Below are positions 17,206 to 25,568 of a DNA stretch of 64,000 nt, in pieces. A model generated the notes under the pieces. The model was not told the origin of the DNA, ran no database searches, and was given only the letters and a program-made list of their open reading frames with translations. The stretch comes from Arcicella rigui (GTDB lineage Bacteria > Bacteroidota > Bacteroidia > Cytophagales > Spirosomataceae), in assembly GCF_034929435.1 (NCBI RefSeq), contig NZ_JAYFUM010000006.1, positions 1-64,000 on the forward strand, read 5' to 3'. The position numbers were made by a program, and so were the translations under genes. Every line of letters begins with the position of its first letter. Within the stretch, counting starts at the first letter, position 1.

Positions 17206-18197
17206 TGTTTCAATAATTTTAGGCTCACAGAAAATTGTTTATCATCTTTTTCAATACTCAGTTCTTCGCCCGTATAAATTTTCATTCTTTCATTCAAATT
17301 CTTCAAACCCGTTTGAGAATTGGCTTGCATCACAAATTTTTCTTGAAGATTATTCTGAACGATAATTCTTTGATTTTGAATCATTATCCTGATTGTCAGT
17401 GGATTAGCTTTGCTTACAATATTGTGTTTCAAAGCATTTTCTAATAAACTTTGTAAAGCAAAAAAGGGAATTTTATAGGACTGAATTTCTTCTTGAAACT
17501 CAATTTGATAATGCAATCCTTCACCAAACCGCATTTGTTGTAAATCAATGTAATCAGCACAAAGTTGTAATTCTTCTTGAAGCGAAACAAGGTCTTGACT
17601 TTTGGTGATACTTATTCGCAGAAACTCAGAAAGTTTTATCAAATACCCTTCCGCATTTTCTGGATTTCGTTTCATCAAAGATTTCAAGGAAGACAAGGCA
17701 TTGAACAAAAAATGTGGATTGATTTGATTTTTCAATTGAGCCAACTGACTTTCTAATTGACTGATTTTTAGTTTGTTATTTTCATTTTCTAAATTAATTG
17801 CCGTCTCACGAGTTTCAATCAGCATATTAATAATGAAAATAATTGTGTTTACGGCCGTCACATTTACACTTCGGATAATCCAAAAATATGGATTTTGTAA
17901 ATGTACTACCAAGAAAATTATGGGATAAGTAAACGAAACAAAGGCAACCATGCACAAAGTGCTGGCAAGCCATTTCCAAAATAGATGCTGGTAATTTTTG
18001 AAGAAATTTCTTGAAAAATAGATATTCAAAAACCAGCTCATAAAAGCTAAATTTATTACAAAAAAAATGACTAAAGGAAAGAGTATTAGCTTAAAACCGA
18101 TGGACAAAAAAATGGGCGTTGCAATCATCAAACCAATAATTGGCGAAGTAACTAAGATGATACTTTTCCTTTTTTTTATCGTTTCCTTTACTTTCAT
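17202..18197 (-). CDS. LytS/YehU-type sensor histidine kinase
   Basis: 331 aa. Four TM helices (about residues 12-32, 34-58, 74-100 and 105-125) lie before a short coiled coil. The His_kinase domain contains LKNQINPHFLFNALSSLKSLM with the phospho-accepting H162, and a HATPase_c domain has SLLENALKHNIVSKANP (N box) and TGLKNLNERMKIY (G box). There is no extracellular sensor domain, so the signal is probably sensed within the membrane. It is the first gene of the kinase-regulator-exporter set. Confidence 0.92.
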   Translation of the reverse strand: MKVKETIKKRKSIILVTSPIIGLMIATPIFLSIGFKLILFPLVIFFVINLAFMSWFLNIYFSRNFFKNYQHLFWKWLASTLCMVAFVSFTYPIIFLVVHLQNPYFWIIRSVNVTAVNTIIFIINMLIETRETAINLENENNKLKISQLESQLAQLKNQINPHFLFNALSSLKSLMKRNPENAEGYLIKLSEFLRISITKSQDLVSLQEELQLCADYIDLQQMRFGEGLHYQIEFQEEIQSYKIPFFALQSLLENALKHNIVSKANPLTIRIMIQNQRIIVQNNLQEKFVMQANSQTGLKNLNERMKIYTGEELSIEKDDKQFSVSLKLLKQ

Positions 18198-18213
18198 GAT
18201 TTGGAATGATTTA

Positions 18214-18253
18214 AAAATTTAAGCCCATGAGTTGACTCACGGGCTTAAATTTT
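18214..18253 (-). terminator. Terminator after the ABC-F gene
   Basis: The 13-bp arms AAAATTTAAGCCC and GGGCTTAAATTTT flank a 14-nt loop that itself contains a small GAGT/ACTC stem. The hairpin overlaps the ABC-F stop codon by two bases and separates that gene from the kinase downstream. Confidence 0.8.
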
Positions 18254-19892
18254 ACTTCTCTTTACGTTCAATCTCTCGTAAATTTTCTAATTTTTTATTT
18301 CTCAAGAATCCAGTAATGTCTTCAAAATGTTCTTTTACTCGCTTGTTGCCGAATTCAAATACTTTGTTCGCCAATCCGTCTAAGAAATCTCTATCGTGAG
18401 AAATCAAGATGATTGTTCCTTCAAAACTTTTCAACGCATCTTTCAAAATATCTTTTGTTTTCAAGTCCAAGTGGTTGGTTGGCTCATCCAGAATCAACAA
18501 ATTCACAGGCTCAAGTAATAATTTTACCATTGCCAAACGAGTTTTTTCACCACCCGACAATACTCTTACTTTTTTGTTAATGCTGTCGCCACTAAACATA
18601 AAAGCCCCTAAAATATCTTTGATTTTAGTACGAACTTCTCCCACGGCAATATTATCAATCGTTTGGAAAACCGTTAAATCTTCATCCAATAAAGAAGCTT
18701 GGTTCTGTGCAAAATAGCCAATCATACAATTATGACCTAATTTTAGGTTTCCTTCAAAAGGTATTTCGCCCATGATTGCTTTCACCATCGTTGACTTCCC
18801 TTCTCCGTTTTTACCCACAAAAGCTACTTTTTCGCCCCTTTCTATTGTGAGTGAAGCATCTTTGAAAACCAAATGGTCGTCATAACTTTTACTAACATTA
18901 TCAACGATAACAGGATAATTTCCTGAACGTGGAGCAGGTGGAAATTTCAAATTCAAGGCAGAAGTATCTACTTCATCTACTTCTACAATCTCAATTTTTT
19001 CCAACATTTTTACTCTTGATTGCACTTGAAGCGTTTTAGAGTACGTTCCTTTGAAACGGTCGATAAATTCTTGCGTTTCAGCAATCATTTTTTGCTGGTC
19101 GTTGAATTGCTTTTGCTGTTGTTCCTGACGCTCTTTTCTGAGTTGTAAGTACTGAGAATAATTTACTTTATAATCGTAAATGCGTCCCATCGTCAATTCA
19201 ATGGTGCGGTTGGTAATATTATCTACAAAAGCTCTATCGTGAGAAATGACGATAACGGCTTTGGCATTATTAATCAAAAAATCCTCTAACCATTGGATAG
19301 ATTCAATATCCATGTGGTTGGTCGGCTCATCCAATAAAATCAAATCAGGATTTTGAAGAAGAATTTTCGCCAACTCAATTCTCATTCGCCAGCCACCACT
19401 AAATTCACTGGTTTGGCGAGTAAAATCTGAACGTAAAAAGCCCAAACCCAACAAAGTTTTTTCTACTTCTGCATCAAAATTGATTTCTTCAATAGAATAA
19501 TACTTCTCGCTCAGTTCAGAAACTTTCTCGATGATATTCATGTACTCGTCTGATTCATAGTCAGTTCTGGTTTCAAGCTGTGTATTCAATTCATCAATTT
19601 CAGCTTTCATATTCAAAACCGTCGAGAAAGCTTTAGACGTTTCTTCAAAAACCGTACTGTTATCTTCCGTAAGTAAGTGCTGAGGCAAATAGGCAATTAC
19701 GGCATCGCCGGGAGCTGAAATTTTACCTCTGGTAGGTTTATCTACGCCTGCTATAATTTTCAGAAGCGTCGATTTTCCCGCTCCGTTTTTTCCCATAAGG
19801 GCTACTTTATCTTTGTCGTTGATGTTGAAAGTGACATCACTAAAAAGAGCTCTTCCACCGAACTCTACCGCTACGTTATCTATTGAAATCAT
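18252..19892 (-). CDS. ABC-F family ATPase
   Basis: 546 aa. Two ABC cassettes lack any TM region: Walker A GKNGAGKST (about residues 35-43) and GKNGEGKST (about 353-361); signatures FSGGWRMR and LSGGEKTRL; Walker B LILLDEPTNHMD and LLILDEPTNHLD. The linker between them is charged (QLRKERQEQQQKQFNDQQKMIAETQEF). This is the soluble ABC-F architecture of translation factors (EttA/YkpA type) that act at the ribosomal E site; some confer antibiotic protection, but the length and linker give no specific reason to call resistance here. It is a single gene with its own terminator. Confidence 0.92.
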   Translation of the reverse strand: MISIDNVAVEFGGRALFSDVTFNINDKDKVALMGKNGAGKSTLLKIIAGVDKPTRGKISAPGDAVIAYLPQHLLTEDNSTVFEETSKAFSTVLNMKAEIDELNTQLETRTDYESDEYMNIIEKVSELSEKYYSIEEINFDAEVEKTLLGLGFLRSDFTRQTSEFSGGWRMRIELAKILLQNPDLILLDEPTNHMDIESIQWLEDFLINNAKAVIVISHDRAFVDNITNRTIELTMGRIYDYKVNYSQYLQLRKERQEQQQKQFNDQQKMIAETQEFIDRFKGTYSKTLQVQSRVKMLEKIEIVEVDEVDTSALNLKFPPAPRSGNYPVIVDNVSKSYDDHLVFKDASLTIERGEKVAFVGKNGEGKSTMVKAIMGEIPFEGNLKLGHNCMIGYFAQNQASLLDEDLTVFQTIDNIAVGEVRTKIKDILGAFMFSGDSINKKVRVLSGGEKTRLAMVKLLLEPVNLLILDEPTNHLDLKTKDILKDALKSFEGTIILISHDRDFLDGLANKVFEFGNKRVKEHFEDITGFLRNKKLENLREIERKEK

Positions 19893-20047
19893 TGTATTTT
19901 TTTATGAAATGCAAAGATACGCAAAAGCAGAGTTTTTTGAATGAGCATTGCCCAGATTTGCCAATCCCTTTTAAACAGCATTTTCTTTTGATTTATAGAA
20001 TTGTTTTTGATATTTTGTTATAAAATCATTCATCAAACACAAGAAAT

Positions 20048-20836
20048 ATGAACAAAATCCTGTTATTTTTCCTCCTTTTCTTTGTAAGTACTGCCTTTGC
20101 TCAGGAGCGACTTATCATTATTGGCGGTGGCGAACGTCCCAAAGATGCTTTAACAAAGTTGATTCAGCTAAGTGGCGATGCTCAAGGCGAAATCTTGATT
20201 ATTACTTGGGCAAGTGGTGAGCAGCCCGCAAGTTTTGAATCTATCCGTGAAGATTTGGCAAGCCTCTCTCCTATCAAAATTGTTCACGCTCCGATGTCGC
20301 CTTTGACGGCGGAATCTAAAATCACTTTTTTGAATCAATTAAAAACGGCAAAAGGGATTTTCTTTACAGGTGGTGACCAAGTACGAATTATGAAGGTTTT
20401 AGAAGATGAAGAATTGTACAAAGCCTTGCACGAGCGTTATCATCAACAAGTAGTTTTTTCGGGTTCAAGTGCAGGCACTGCGATTATGTCTGAAAAAATG
20501 ATAACGGGAGAAGGAAAATTTGATGTAATCGACGGAACGCAAGTGGAAGTAAAAAAAGGTTTAGGCTTATTGACAAATGCTATTGTTGACCAGCATTTTG
20601 TAAAACGACAAAGAGAAAACCGTTTGATGGGCTTGATTTTACTAAATCCTGAATTATTAGGCATCGGAATCGACGAAAATACTGCTGTTTATGTACAAGA
20701 CAATTATTTAGCAGAAGTTTTGGGCGAAAGTCAAGTTTTGATTTTTGATACTCAAGGCAAAGAAAAAGAACTAAAAGTCTCTTTCTTGAAAAAAGGTGAC
20801 AAGTATAATTTGAAGAAAAAGAAAGTAATCCACTGA
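20048..20836 (+). CDS. Cyanophycinase-like S51 family serine peptidase, exported
   Basis: 262 aa. A signal peptide (MNKILLFFLLFFVSTAFAQ) precedes RLIIIGGGERPKDAL and IFFTGGDQVRIMKVLE, then the nucleophile elbow FSGSSAGTAIMSE with S141 and the later DQHFVKRQRENRLMGLILLNPELLGIGIDENTA. These are the S51/cyanophycinase motifs. Cyanophycinases hydrolyse the Asp-Arg polymer cyanophycin; secreted members in non-cyanobacteria may use external cyanophycin or beta-linked aspartyl peptides. No cyanophycin synthetase is present here, which suits a scavenging role. It ends at a hairpin at 20860-20899. Confidence 0.88.
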   Translation: MNKILLFFLLFFVSTAFAQERLIIIGGGERPKDALTKLIQLSGDAQGEILIITWASGEQPASFESIREDLASLSPIKIVHAPMSPLTAESKITFLNQLKTAKGIFFTGGDQVRIMKVLEDEELYKALHERYHQQVVFSGSSAGTAIMSEKMITGEGKFDVIDGTQVEVKKGLGLLTNAIVDQHFVKRQRENRLMGLILLNPELLGIGIDENTAVYVQDNYLAEVLGESQVLIFDTQGKEKELKVSFLKKGDKYNLKKKKVIH

Positions 20837-20859
20837 TAAATAGACATTTATTCCTTTTC

Positions 20860-20899
20860 AATAGAAACGAAGTGATTTTTTTATTCATGAGTTTCTATT
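20860..20899 (+). terminator. Terminator after the cyanophycinase gene
   Basis: AATAGAAAC (20860-20868) pairs with GTTTCTATT (20891-20899), followed by a T-rich run. It lies immediately before the promoter of the ArsR gene. Confidence 0.6.
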
Positions 20900-20904
20900 T
20901 TTTA

Positions 20905-20937
20905 TTTGCATTATATGAAAATATTATCATATATTTG
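20905..20937 (+). promoter_or_regulatory. Promoter and operator of the arsR-type gene
   Basis: TTTG (20905-20908), a 21-base spacer and TATATTTG (20930-20937) match the Bacteroidota promoter form TTTG-N19-21-TAnnTTTG. A dyad TATATGA-N8-TCATATA (20912-20933) lies in the spacer and overlaps the -7 box, so a bound repressor would block polymerase. The same dyad recurs at 21303-21324. Confidence 0.75.
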
Positions 20938-20959
20938 TATTGTAATTAATCAGAAGCAG

Positions 20960-21286
20960 ATGGAAACAATCGAATTGACTCAAAATGAAAGATTTCAAGC
21001 CAGTAAGCAGAAAATGGAAAAAGCCGCTTACATTCTTAAAACGGTGGCACATCCTATTCGTTTAGCCATTATTGATTTGCTGAGTGAAGAAGGCGAAATG
21101 GGCGTAAATGATATTTGTAAAGCACTCGACTGCGAACAGTCTTTGATTTCGCACCATTTAATCAATATGAAATTAAGAGGTATTTTACAATCTCAAAAAG
21201 ATGGTTTAAATGTATTCTATGCTTTAAAAGAAAAAGAAATCGTAAAACTTTTACAATGTATCGAAAATTGTGATTGCAATATGTAA
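20960..21286 (+). CDS. ArsR-family repressor, probable persulfide/sulfide sensor
   Basis: 108 aa from the ATG at 20960; an ATG at 20906 would place the promoter inside the gene and is rejected. The winged helix covers LKTVAHPIRLAIIDLLSE ... VNDICKALDCEQSLISHHLINMKLRGILQSQKDGLNVFYAL. Cysteines are at 53, 58, 100, 104 and 106; a Cys in the region before the recognition helix plus one in the last helix is the arrangement of the persulfide sensors BigR/SqrR. The downstream persulfide dioxygenase makes that reading more likely than arsenic sensing. It probably represses itself and the operon after it through the two TATATGA-N8 dyads. Confidence 0.85.
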   Translation: METIELTQNERFQASKQKMEKAAYILKTVAHPIRLAIIDLLSEEGEMGVNDICKALDCEQSLISHHLINMKLRGILQSQKDGLNVFYALKEKEIVKLLQCIENCDCNM

Positions 21287-21302
21287 TCCTTTTTTTGACT
21301 AT

Positions 21303-21324
21303 TATATGAAAAAATCAACATATA
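21303..21324 (+). promoter_or_regulatory. Second ArsR operator
   Basis: TATATGA-N8-ACATATA repeats the dyad at 20912-20933 with the same 8-base spacing and one mismatch. It lies 21 bases before the DUF1275 gene, between arsR and the persulfide operon. Confidence 0.65.
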
Positions 21325-21344
21325 TTAATTCATAAATATAATAC

Positions 21345-21983
21345 ATGATTACTCGAAAAACATACATAGCATCCTTTACCTTTTCGTTGATTTCGGGAAT
21401 CATCAATATTTTAGGTATTCAGCAGTTGAGTTTAGTTGTTACCAATGTTACGGGGCATTATAGTTCAAGTATTTTGTCGAACCGCACAGCTACACTTTCA
21501 GACCTAATCCTTACTTGTTCGTATATTTTTATGTATTGGTTGGGTTCGGTTTGGGCTTCTTCTTGTTTTTTTTATGGAAAAAATCATGAGAATGCTTTTG
21601 TAAAATCATTACCCATTTTCTTGAATTTACTGATTGTATTGTCGGCAGTTGTATCTGGAAATTTGGTCGTTTGGTTATTCTTTTTGGTTTCCAGTACGCA
21701 AAATGCCTTCGGGGCGAACCACACAGAAAACCAAGTACGTCCTTCCCAAATCACAGGCGTAGTAATGGCATCTGGGCTTGACATCGCCAAATACTTTTTT
21801 GGTAACTGTGCTACCGACTGTCAGAAAACCTTATTAAAGGCATTTACCGTAAAAATGCTCAATATCACAGGTTTCATCGTCGGCGGAGTATTAGCCTTTT
21901 TTGTTGCCTCTACTGAAATTCTTTGGCTCGCCGTATTGTTTTATGGTATTGTAGCCATTTTGATACTTAGAAAAAAATTGTAA
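21345..21983 (+). CDS. YoaK/DUF1275 family membrane protein
   Basis: 212 aa with six TM helices. The family pattern is clear: FTFSLISGIINILGIQQLSLVVTNVTGHYSSS near the N-terminus and STQNAFGANHTENQVRPSQITGVVMASGLDIAKYF in the middle (NVTG and QNA motifs). DUF1275 proteins are uncharacterised inner-membrane proteins. Its place between a sulfur-responsive regulator and a persulfide dioxygenase, directly after an operator copy, suggests a role in moving a sulfur compound (for example sulfite or thiosulfate out of the cell). That is context only. Confidence 0.85.
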   Translation: MITRKTYIASFTFSLISGIINILGIQQLSLVVTNVTGHYSSSILSNRTATLSDLILTCSYIFMYWLGSVWASSCFFYGKNHENAFVKSLPIFLNLLIVLSAVVSGNLVVWLFFLVSSTQNAFGANHTENQVRPSQITGVVMASGLDIAKYFFGNCATDCQKTLLKAFTVKMLNITGFIVGGVLAFFVASTEILWLAVLFYGIVAILILRKKL

Positions 21984-22031
21984 AACATATATTTTCCCTT
22001 ACAGATAAACTATTATTTTATTCATTAGCAG

Positions 22032-23444
22032 ATGATTGTAGAACAAATTTATACAGGCTGTTTAGCACAAGGTGCTTATTACATCCAATCAGAAGGTGAA
22101 GTAGCGATAATCGACCCACTTCGTGAAGTACAACCTTATATTGCCAAAGCCAATCGCAACGGAGCAAAAATTAAATATATTTTCGAGACACACTTTCACG
22201 CCGATTTTGTGTCTGGTCATTTAGATTTATCCAAACAAACAGGAGCTTCTATTGTCTATGGCCCAAACGCAAATCCAAGTTTTGATTGTATTATCGCTAA
22301 AGACGAACAAGTATTTCAGTTGGGAAAAATAAGTATTAAAGTACTTCATACACCCGGCCACACGATGGAATCTTCTTGTTATTTATTAATTGACGAAAAC
22401 GGACATGAACACTGTTTGTTTTCAGGTGATACGCTTTTCATTGGCGATGTGGGTCGTCCAGATTTAGCTCAAAAATTAGGAAGTATCACCACCGACGATT
22501 TAGCGGGCTTTTTATATGATTCATTGAGAAAAAAAATCATGACTTTGCCCGACGATTTAATCGTTTATCCAGCACACGGAGCAGGTTCAGCTTGTGGTAA
22601 AAACATGAGTAAAGAAACTTTCGATACTTTGGGGAATCAAAAAGCGACTAATTATGCCTTGAAGCCACAAACTAAAGAAGAATTTATTGCTGCAGTAACA
22701 GACGGTTTATTACCACCGCCATATTATTTCCCTAAAAATGTAATGATGAACAAAACGGGAATTAAAAGTATTGATGATATTGTCAATAACGTACAAGCAT
22801 TATCGGCAGAAGCTTTTGAAGCTGCCGCAAACGAAACGGGAGCAATTGTGATTGATACTCGTTCTGCTCAAACTTTTAAAGATGGCTTTATTCCCAACTC
22901 AATCAACATTGGCATCAAAGGCGATTTTGCTCCGTGGATTGGTACTTTGATTACAGACATCGAACAAGAAATTCTTTTTGTAGCGGACGAAGAAAACATT
23001 GATGAAATCATCACTCGTTTGTCACGTGTGGGTTACGACAATGTAATAGGCTACTTAAAAGGCGGATTTGAGGCTTGGAAAAATGCCGATAAAGAAATTG
23101 ATATTATCGAATCTATTTCAGCAGAAGAATTTGCTCAAAGATTTGAAGAAGCTGAAGGTAAATTAATCGTAAAAGATGTACGTAAACAATCAGAGTACAC
23201 AGCCGAACACGTGGACGAAGCGATGAATATTCCTTTGGCTGTATTGAGTGAAAACATGGCTGAATTTTCTAAATCTGAAAGCAATTATATTCACTGTGCA
23301 GGTGGTTACCGTTCTATGATGGCTTGTTCAATTCTCAAAGCTCGTGGTTTTGATAACGTGGTCGATGTAGCTGGTGGATTTGGAGCAATTGCCAAAACAA
23401 ATGTGCCTAAAACAGATTTTGTTTGTCCTTCTAAATTAAAGTAA
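22032..23444 (+). CDS. Persulfide dioxygenase fused to two rhodanese domains
   Basis: 470 aa. The metallo-beta-lactamase domain (1-~240) has THFHADFVSGH (53-63), HTPGHT with H110, and FSGDTLF with D133, the mononuclear-iron pattern of ETHE1/Blh persulfide dioxygenases that oxidise glutathione persulfide to sulfite. Rhodanese domain 1 (about 255-355) has Asp where the catalytic Cys should be (LFVADEEN, position 319) and is probably inactive. Domain 2 (about 365-460) has the active loop HCAGGYRS with C422. The fusion would couple persulfide oxidation with sulfane transfer, giving thiosulfate. Its operon ends with two putative thiosulfate-transport subunits. Confidence 0.92.
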   Translation: MIVEQIYTGCLAQGAYYIQSEGEVAIIDPLREVQPYIAKANRNGAKIKYIFETHFHADFVSGHLDLSKQTGASIVYGPNANPSFDCIIAKDEQVFQLGKISIKVLHTPGHTMESSCYLLIDENGHEHCLFSGDTLFIGDVGRPDLAQKLGSITTDDLAGFLYDSLRKKIMTLPDDLIVYPAHGAGSACGKNMSKETFDTLGNQKATNYALKPQTKEEFIAAVTDGLLPPPYYFPKNVMMNKTGIKSIDDIVNNVQALSAEAFEAAANETGAIVIDTRSAQTFKDGFIPNSINIGIKGDFAPWIGTLITDIEQEILFVADEENIDEIITRLSRVGYDNVIGYLKGGFEAWKNADKEIDIIESISAEEFAQRFEEAEGKLIVKDVRKQSEYTAEHVDEAMNIPLAVLSENMAEFSKSESNYIHCAGGYRSMMACSILKARGFDNVVDVAGGFGAIAKTNVPKTDFVCPSKLK

Positions 23445-23469
23445 TTTTTAAAATATAATCCTTCAAATA

Positions 23470-24036
23470 ATGTTTGAAATCATTCGCCAACCTTGGCATT
23501 GGGCAATTGCTGGAGTATTAATCGGACTCACAGTGCCTACTTTATTAATTATCGGGAATAAATCTTTCGGGATTTCTTCTTCTTTACGTCATATTTGTGC
23601 GGCTTGTTTTCCTGCCAATATTCCTTTTTTTAAATACGATTGGAAAAAAGAAATGTGGAATTTATTCTTTGTGGCAGGCATTGCTATCGGTGGTTATGTT
23701 GCGACCAACTTTTTATCGAACCCCGAAGCCATTGTTGTCAGTGAGAATACCATTGCAGATTTAAAAGCTTTTGGCATCACAGATTTTTCACACTTGATGC
23801 CCACAGACTTATTCAGTCTTGAGAATATTTTTACTTTAAAAGGACTTTTCTTTTTTGTAATCGGAGGCTTTATGGTAGGTTTTGGTACTCGTTATGCAGG
23901 CGGTTGTACTTCTGGACACGCCATTATGGGTTTGTCAACTTTGCAATTACCTTCATTAATCGCCACTATTTCATTCATGGCTGGCGGTTTCATTATGACG
24001 CATTTACTTTTACCATTCATCTTTAAACTATTTTAA
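23470..24036 (+). CDS. YeeE/YedE half-transporter, subunit 1
   Basis: 188 aa with five or six TM helices. The signature GTRYAGGCTSGHAIMGLSTLQLPSLIATISFMAGG (about residues 137-171) contains the Cys-bearing loop that lines the thiosulfate path in YeeE (TsuA). Another Cys motif is RHICAACFPANIP. A full-length YeeE has two such halves; here the halves are separate genes, with 24040-24528 as the partner. Only 25 bases follow the persulfide dioxygenase stop. Likely role: moving thiosulfate or another sulfur species. Confidence 0.88.
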   Translation: MFEIIRQPWHWAIAGVLIGLTVPTLLIIGNKSFGISSSLRHICAACFPANIPFFKYDWKKEMWNLFFVAGIAIGGYVATNFLSNPEAIVVSENTIADLKAFGITDFSHLMPTDLFSLENIFTLKGLFFFVIGGFMVGFGTRYAGGCTSGHAIMGLSTLQLPSLIATISFMAGGFIMTHLLLPFIFKLF

Positions 24037-24039
24037 ATC

Positions 24040-24528
24040 ATGCAAACAGAAGAAGTTTTAATCAACGAAGAATTTATTTGTGATGCTCCCAATGAACAAG
24101 TAAAGAAAGAACCCATTGCCGGCAATTTTAAATATATGTTAGTGGGTATCTTTTTTGGGATTGTTTTCGTAAAAGCCGAAATTATTTCATGGTTTAGAAT
24201 CCAAGAGATGTTCCGTTTGCAATCGTTTTTTATGTATGGCGTCATCGGAACTGCCGTAGTGGTGGGCATGATTTCGGTAATGCTTATCAAGAAATTCGAC
24301 ATCAAAACACTCTCAGGTGAAAAAATCATTTTCCATGATAAAACTTTCAACAAAGGACAAATCTATGGAGGATTGATTTTCGGTTTAGGTTGGGCAATTA
24401 CTGGAGCTTGTCCCGGCCCATTGTTTGCTCAAATCGGAAGTGGCTTTGCCGCTGTGACGATTACTTTATTGAGTGCCATTGCTGGTACTTGGACTTTCGG
24501 TTATCTCAAAGATAAATTGCCCAAATAA
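24040..24528 (+). CDS. YeeE/YedE half-transporter, subunit 2
   Basis: 162 aa with four TM helices after a soluble N-terminus of ~30 residues. The motif FGLGWAITGACPGPLFAQIGSG (about residues 119-140) is the second-half Cys loop of the YeeE family (GxCPGP). The gene starts 3 bases after the first half stops, so both are made from one message and probably form a heterodimer. It is last gene of the sulfur operon and is followed by a strong terminator. Confidence 0.88.
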   Translation: MQTEEVLINEEFICDAPNEQVKKEPIAGNFKYMLVGIFFGIVFVKAEIISWFRIQEMFRLQSFFMYGVIGTAVVVGMISVMLIKKFDIKTLSGEKIIFHDKTFNKGQIYGGLIFGLGWAITGACPGPLFAQIGSGFAAVTITLLSAIAGTWTFGYLKDKLPK

Positions 24529-24550
24529 TTTTTTGCTTTATTCGTCAATA

Positions 24551-24596
24551 AAAAAGGCTCTTAAATTTCTAAGGATGGAAATTTAAGAGCCTTTTT
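24551..24596. terminator. Convergent terminator between the sulfur operon and parB
   Basis: The arms AAAAAGGCTCTTAAATTTC and GAAATTTAAGAGCCTTTTT flank an 8-nt loop. U-tracts occur on both strands, so it can end both the sulfur operon and parAB. Confidence 0.9.
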
Positions 24597-24614
24597 ACTG
24601 ATAACAAATCTGGA

Positions 24615-25562
24615 CTAATTCAATTGACTAATCGCTTCCTGAGCCAATCGTATAATTTCTTCTAAGTCTGCTTTGCTTTTACTTTTGGCAAATTTCTTAC
24701 TGAGATTAATTAATTCATTTGCCTGACGCTCGATATTTTCGTTTTGTGGATTTACTTTTTCTACCACCTCATTATCGGTCGTCAATTTCATCAGTGTTTC
24801 AATATCGCCAATCGGCTTCAACAAATCTGTTGACTTCCCGATTTTCTGAATCACATTTTTATCAACTTTCGTTGTGCCTTTCAGTACTTCATTTCTTAAC
24901 GTAATGTCCAATTTATCCAAACCCTTGGCAAACTCCGCATCTCTTTTGATGGTTTTGGCACTTACTTTATATTCCTTCGCAAGTCTTTCGGCAGTAGAAA
25001 TTCCCGAAGGGTCAGTCTGACCCTTCGGCATTGCTTCGCTGTCGTCGGTCAAATTTCCCGAAGGGTCAGTCTGACCCTTCGATAAAACTGCCTTTAAATT
25101 GCTGTTTTTATCTATTTTTTCATTGTTATAACGAAGTCCACGCAAGTACGATGATTGTTGTGTCGTTAGGTTTCTTCTTCCCAATTGTAGGTCTATCATG
25201 TAGTCTTTCGCTTCTTTGATAGAAGGAAAGAAAAGCATATATACTTCAAAGGGGCGATTGTGTTGGGTACAAATGCGATGGCGGTTGTGTCCGTCGATAA
25301 GTACGTAAGCCAATTCCTCTTCCTGATTGTAGGGCAGTCCCAATTGTGCTTTGGTGGTTTGCCATACTTGTAGTGGCGTTTGGCAGCCGTGTTCTAAAAT
25401 ATTTTTTTCTAATTGAGCAAACTCTTCATCCATCAAAGGTGGAATCAATTCTTTGAGTTCGTCGAGAATGATGATGTTTTTACGGATGCTATCGGCATTG
25501 AGCAAATTACTTGAGAGTGCTTGCTTGGTTTTACTTGCGAGGATATTTCTGATGTCTTTCAT
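24615..25562 (-). CDS. parB: ParB-like partition protein with two palindrome-derived inserts
   Basis: 315 aa. The ParB/Srx domain carries LIDGHNRHRICTQ (residues 88-100, the nucleotide-binding loop), preceded by QLEKNILEHGCQTPLQVW. A central helix-turn-helix follows (STAERLAKEYKVSAKTIKRDAEFAKGLDKL). Between them lie two copies of KGQTDPSG (162-169 and 180-187), encoded by the same 27-base palindromic sequence; the normal domain linker seems to have been expanded by these inserts. The C-terminus is a charged helix suited to dimerisation. The gene starts 6 bases after parA stops, on the same strand. It loads onto a parS-like site and works with ParA in segregation. Confidence 0.85.
   Translation of the reverse strand: MKDIRNILASKTKQALSSNLLNADSIRKNIIILDELKELIPPLMDEEFAQLEKNILEHGCQTPLQVWQTTKAQLGLPYNQEEELAYVLIDGHNRHRICTQHNRPFEVYMLFFPSIKEAKDYMIDLQLGRRNLTTQQSSYLRGLRYNNEKIDKNSNLKAVLSKGQTDPSGNLTDDSEAMPKGQTDPSGISTAERLAKEYKVSAKTIKRDAEFAKGLDKLDITLRNEVLKGTTKVDKNVIQKIGKSTDLLKPIGDIETLMKLTTDNEVVEKVNPQNENIERQANELINLSKKFAKSKSKADLEEIIRLAQEAISQLN
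25001..25027. repeat. Palindromic in-frame insert 1 in parB
   Basis: A dyad CCGAAGGGTCAG-T-CTGACCCTTCGG (25004-25028) lies inside parB and encodes KGQTDPSG on the minus strand. It shares 27 identical bases with 25055-25081, 54 bases (18 codons) away. Confidence 0.85.
25055..25081. repeat. Palindromic in-frame insert 2 in parB
   Basis: Identical over 27 bases to 25001-25027. The last dyad base pair is lost (CCTTCGA instead of CCTTCGG). It also reads KGQTDPSG in the ParB frame. Confidence 0.85.
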
Positions 25563-25568
25563 GGTTTT

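Noticed and set aside
20960..21286. Arsenic-resistance regulator
   Set aside because: No arsenate reductase, arsenite pump or ars operon; the downstream genes are persulfide and thiosulfate functions.
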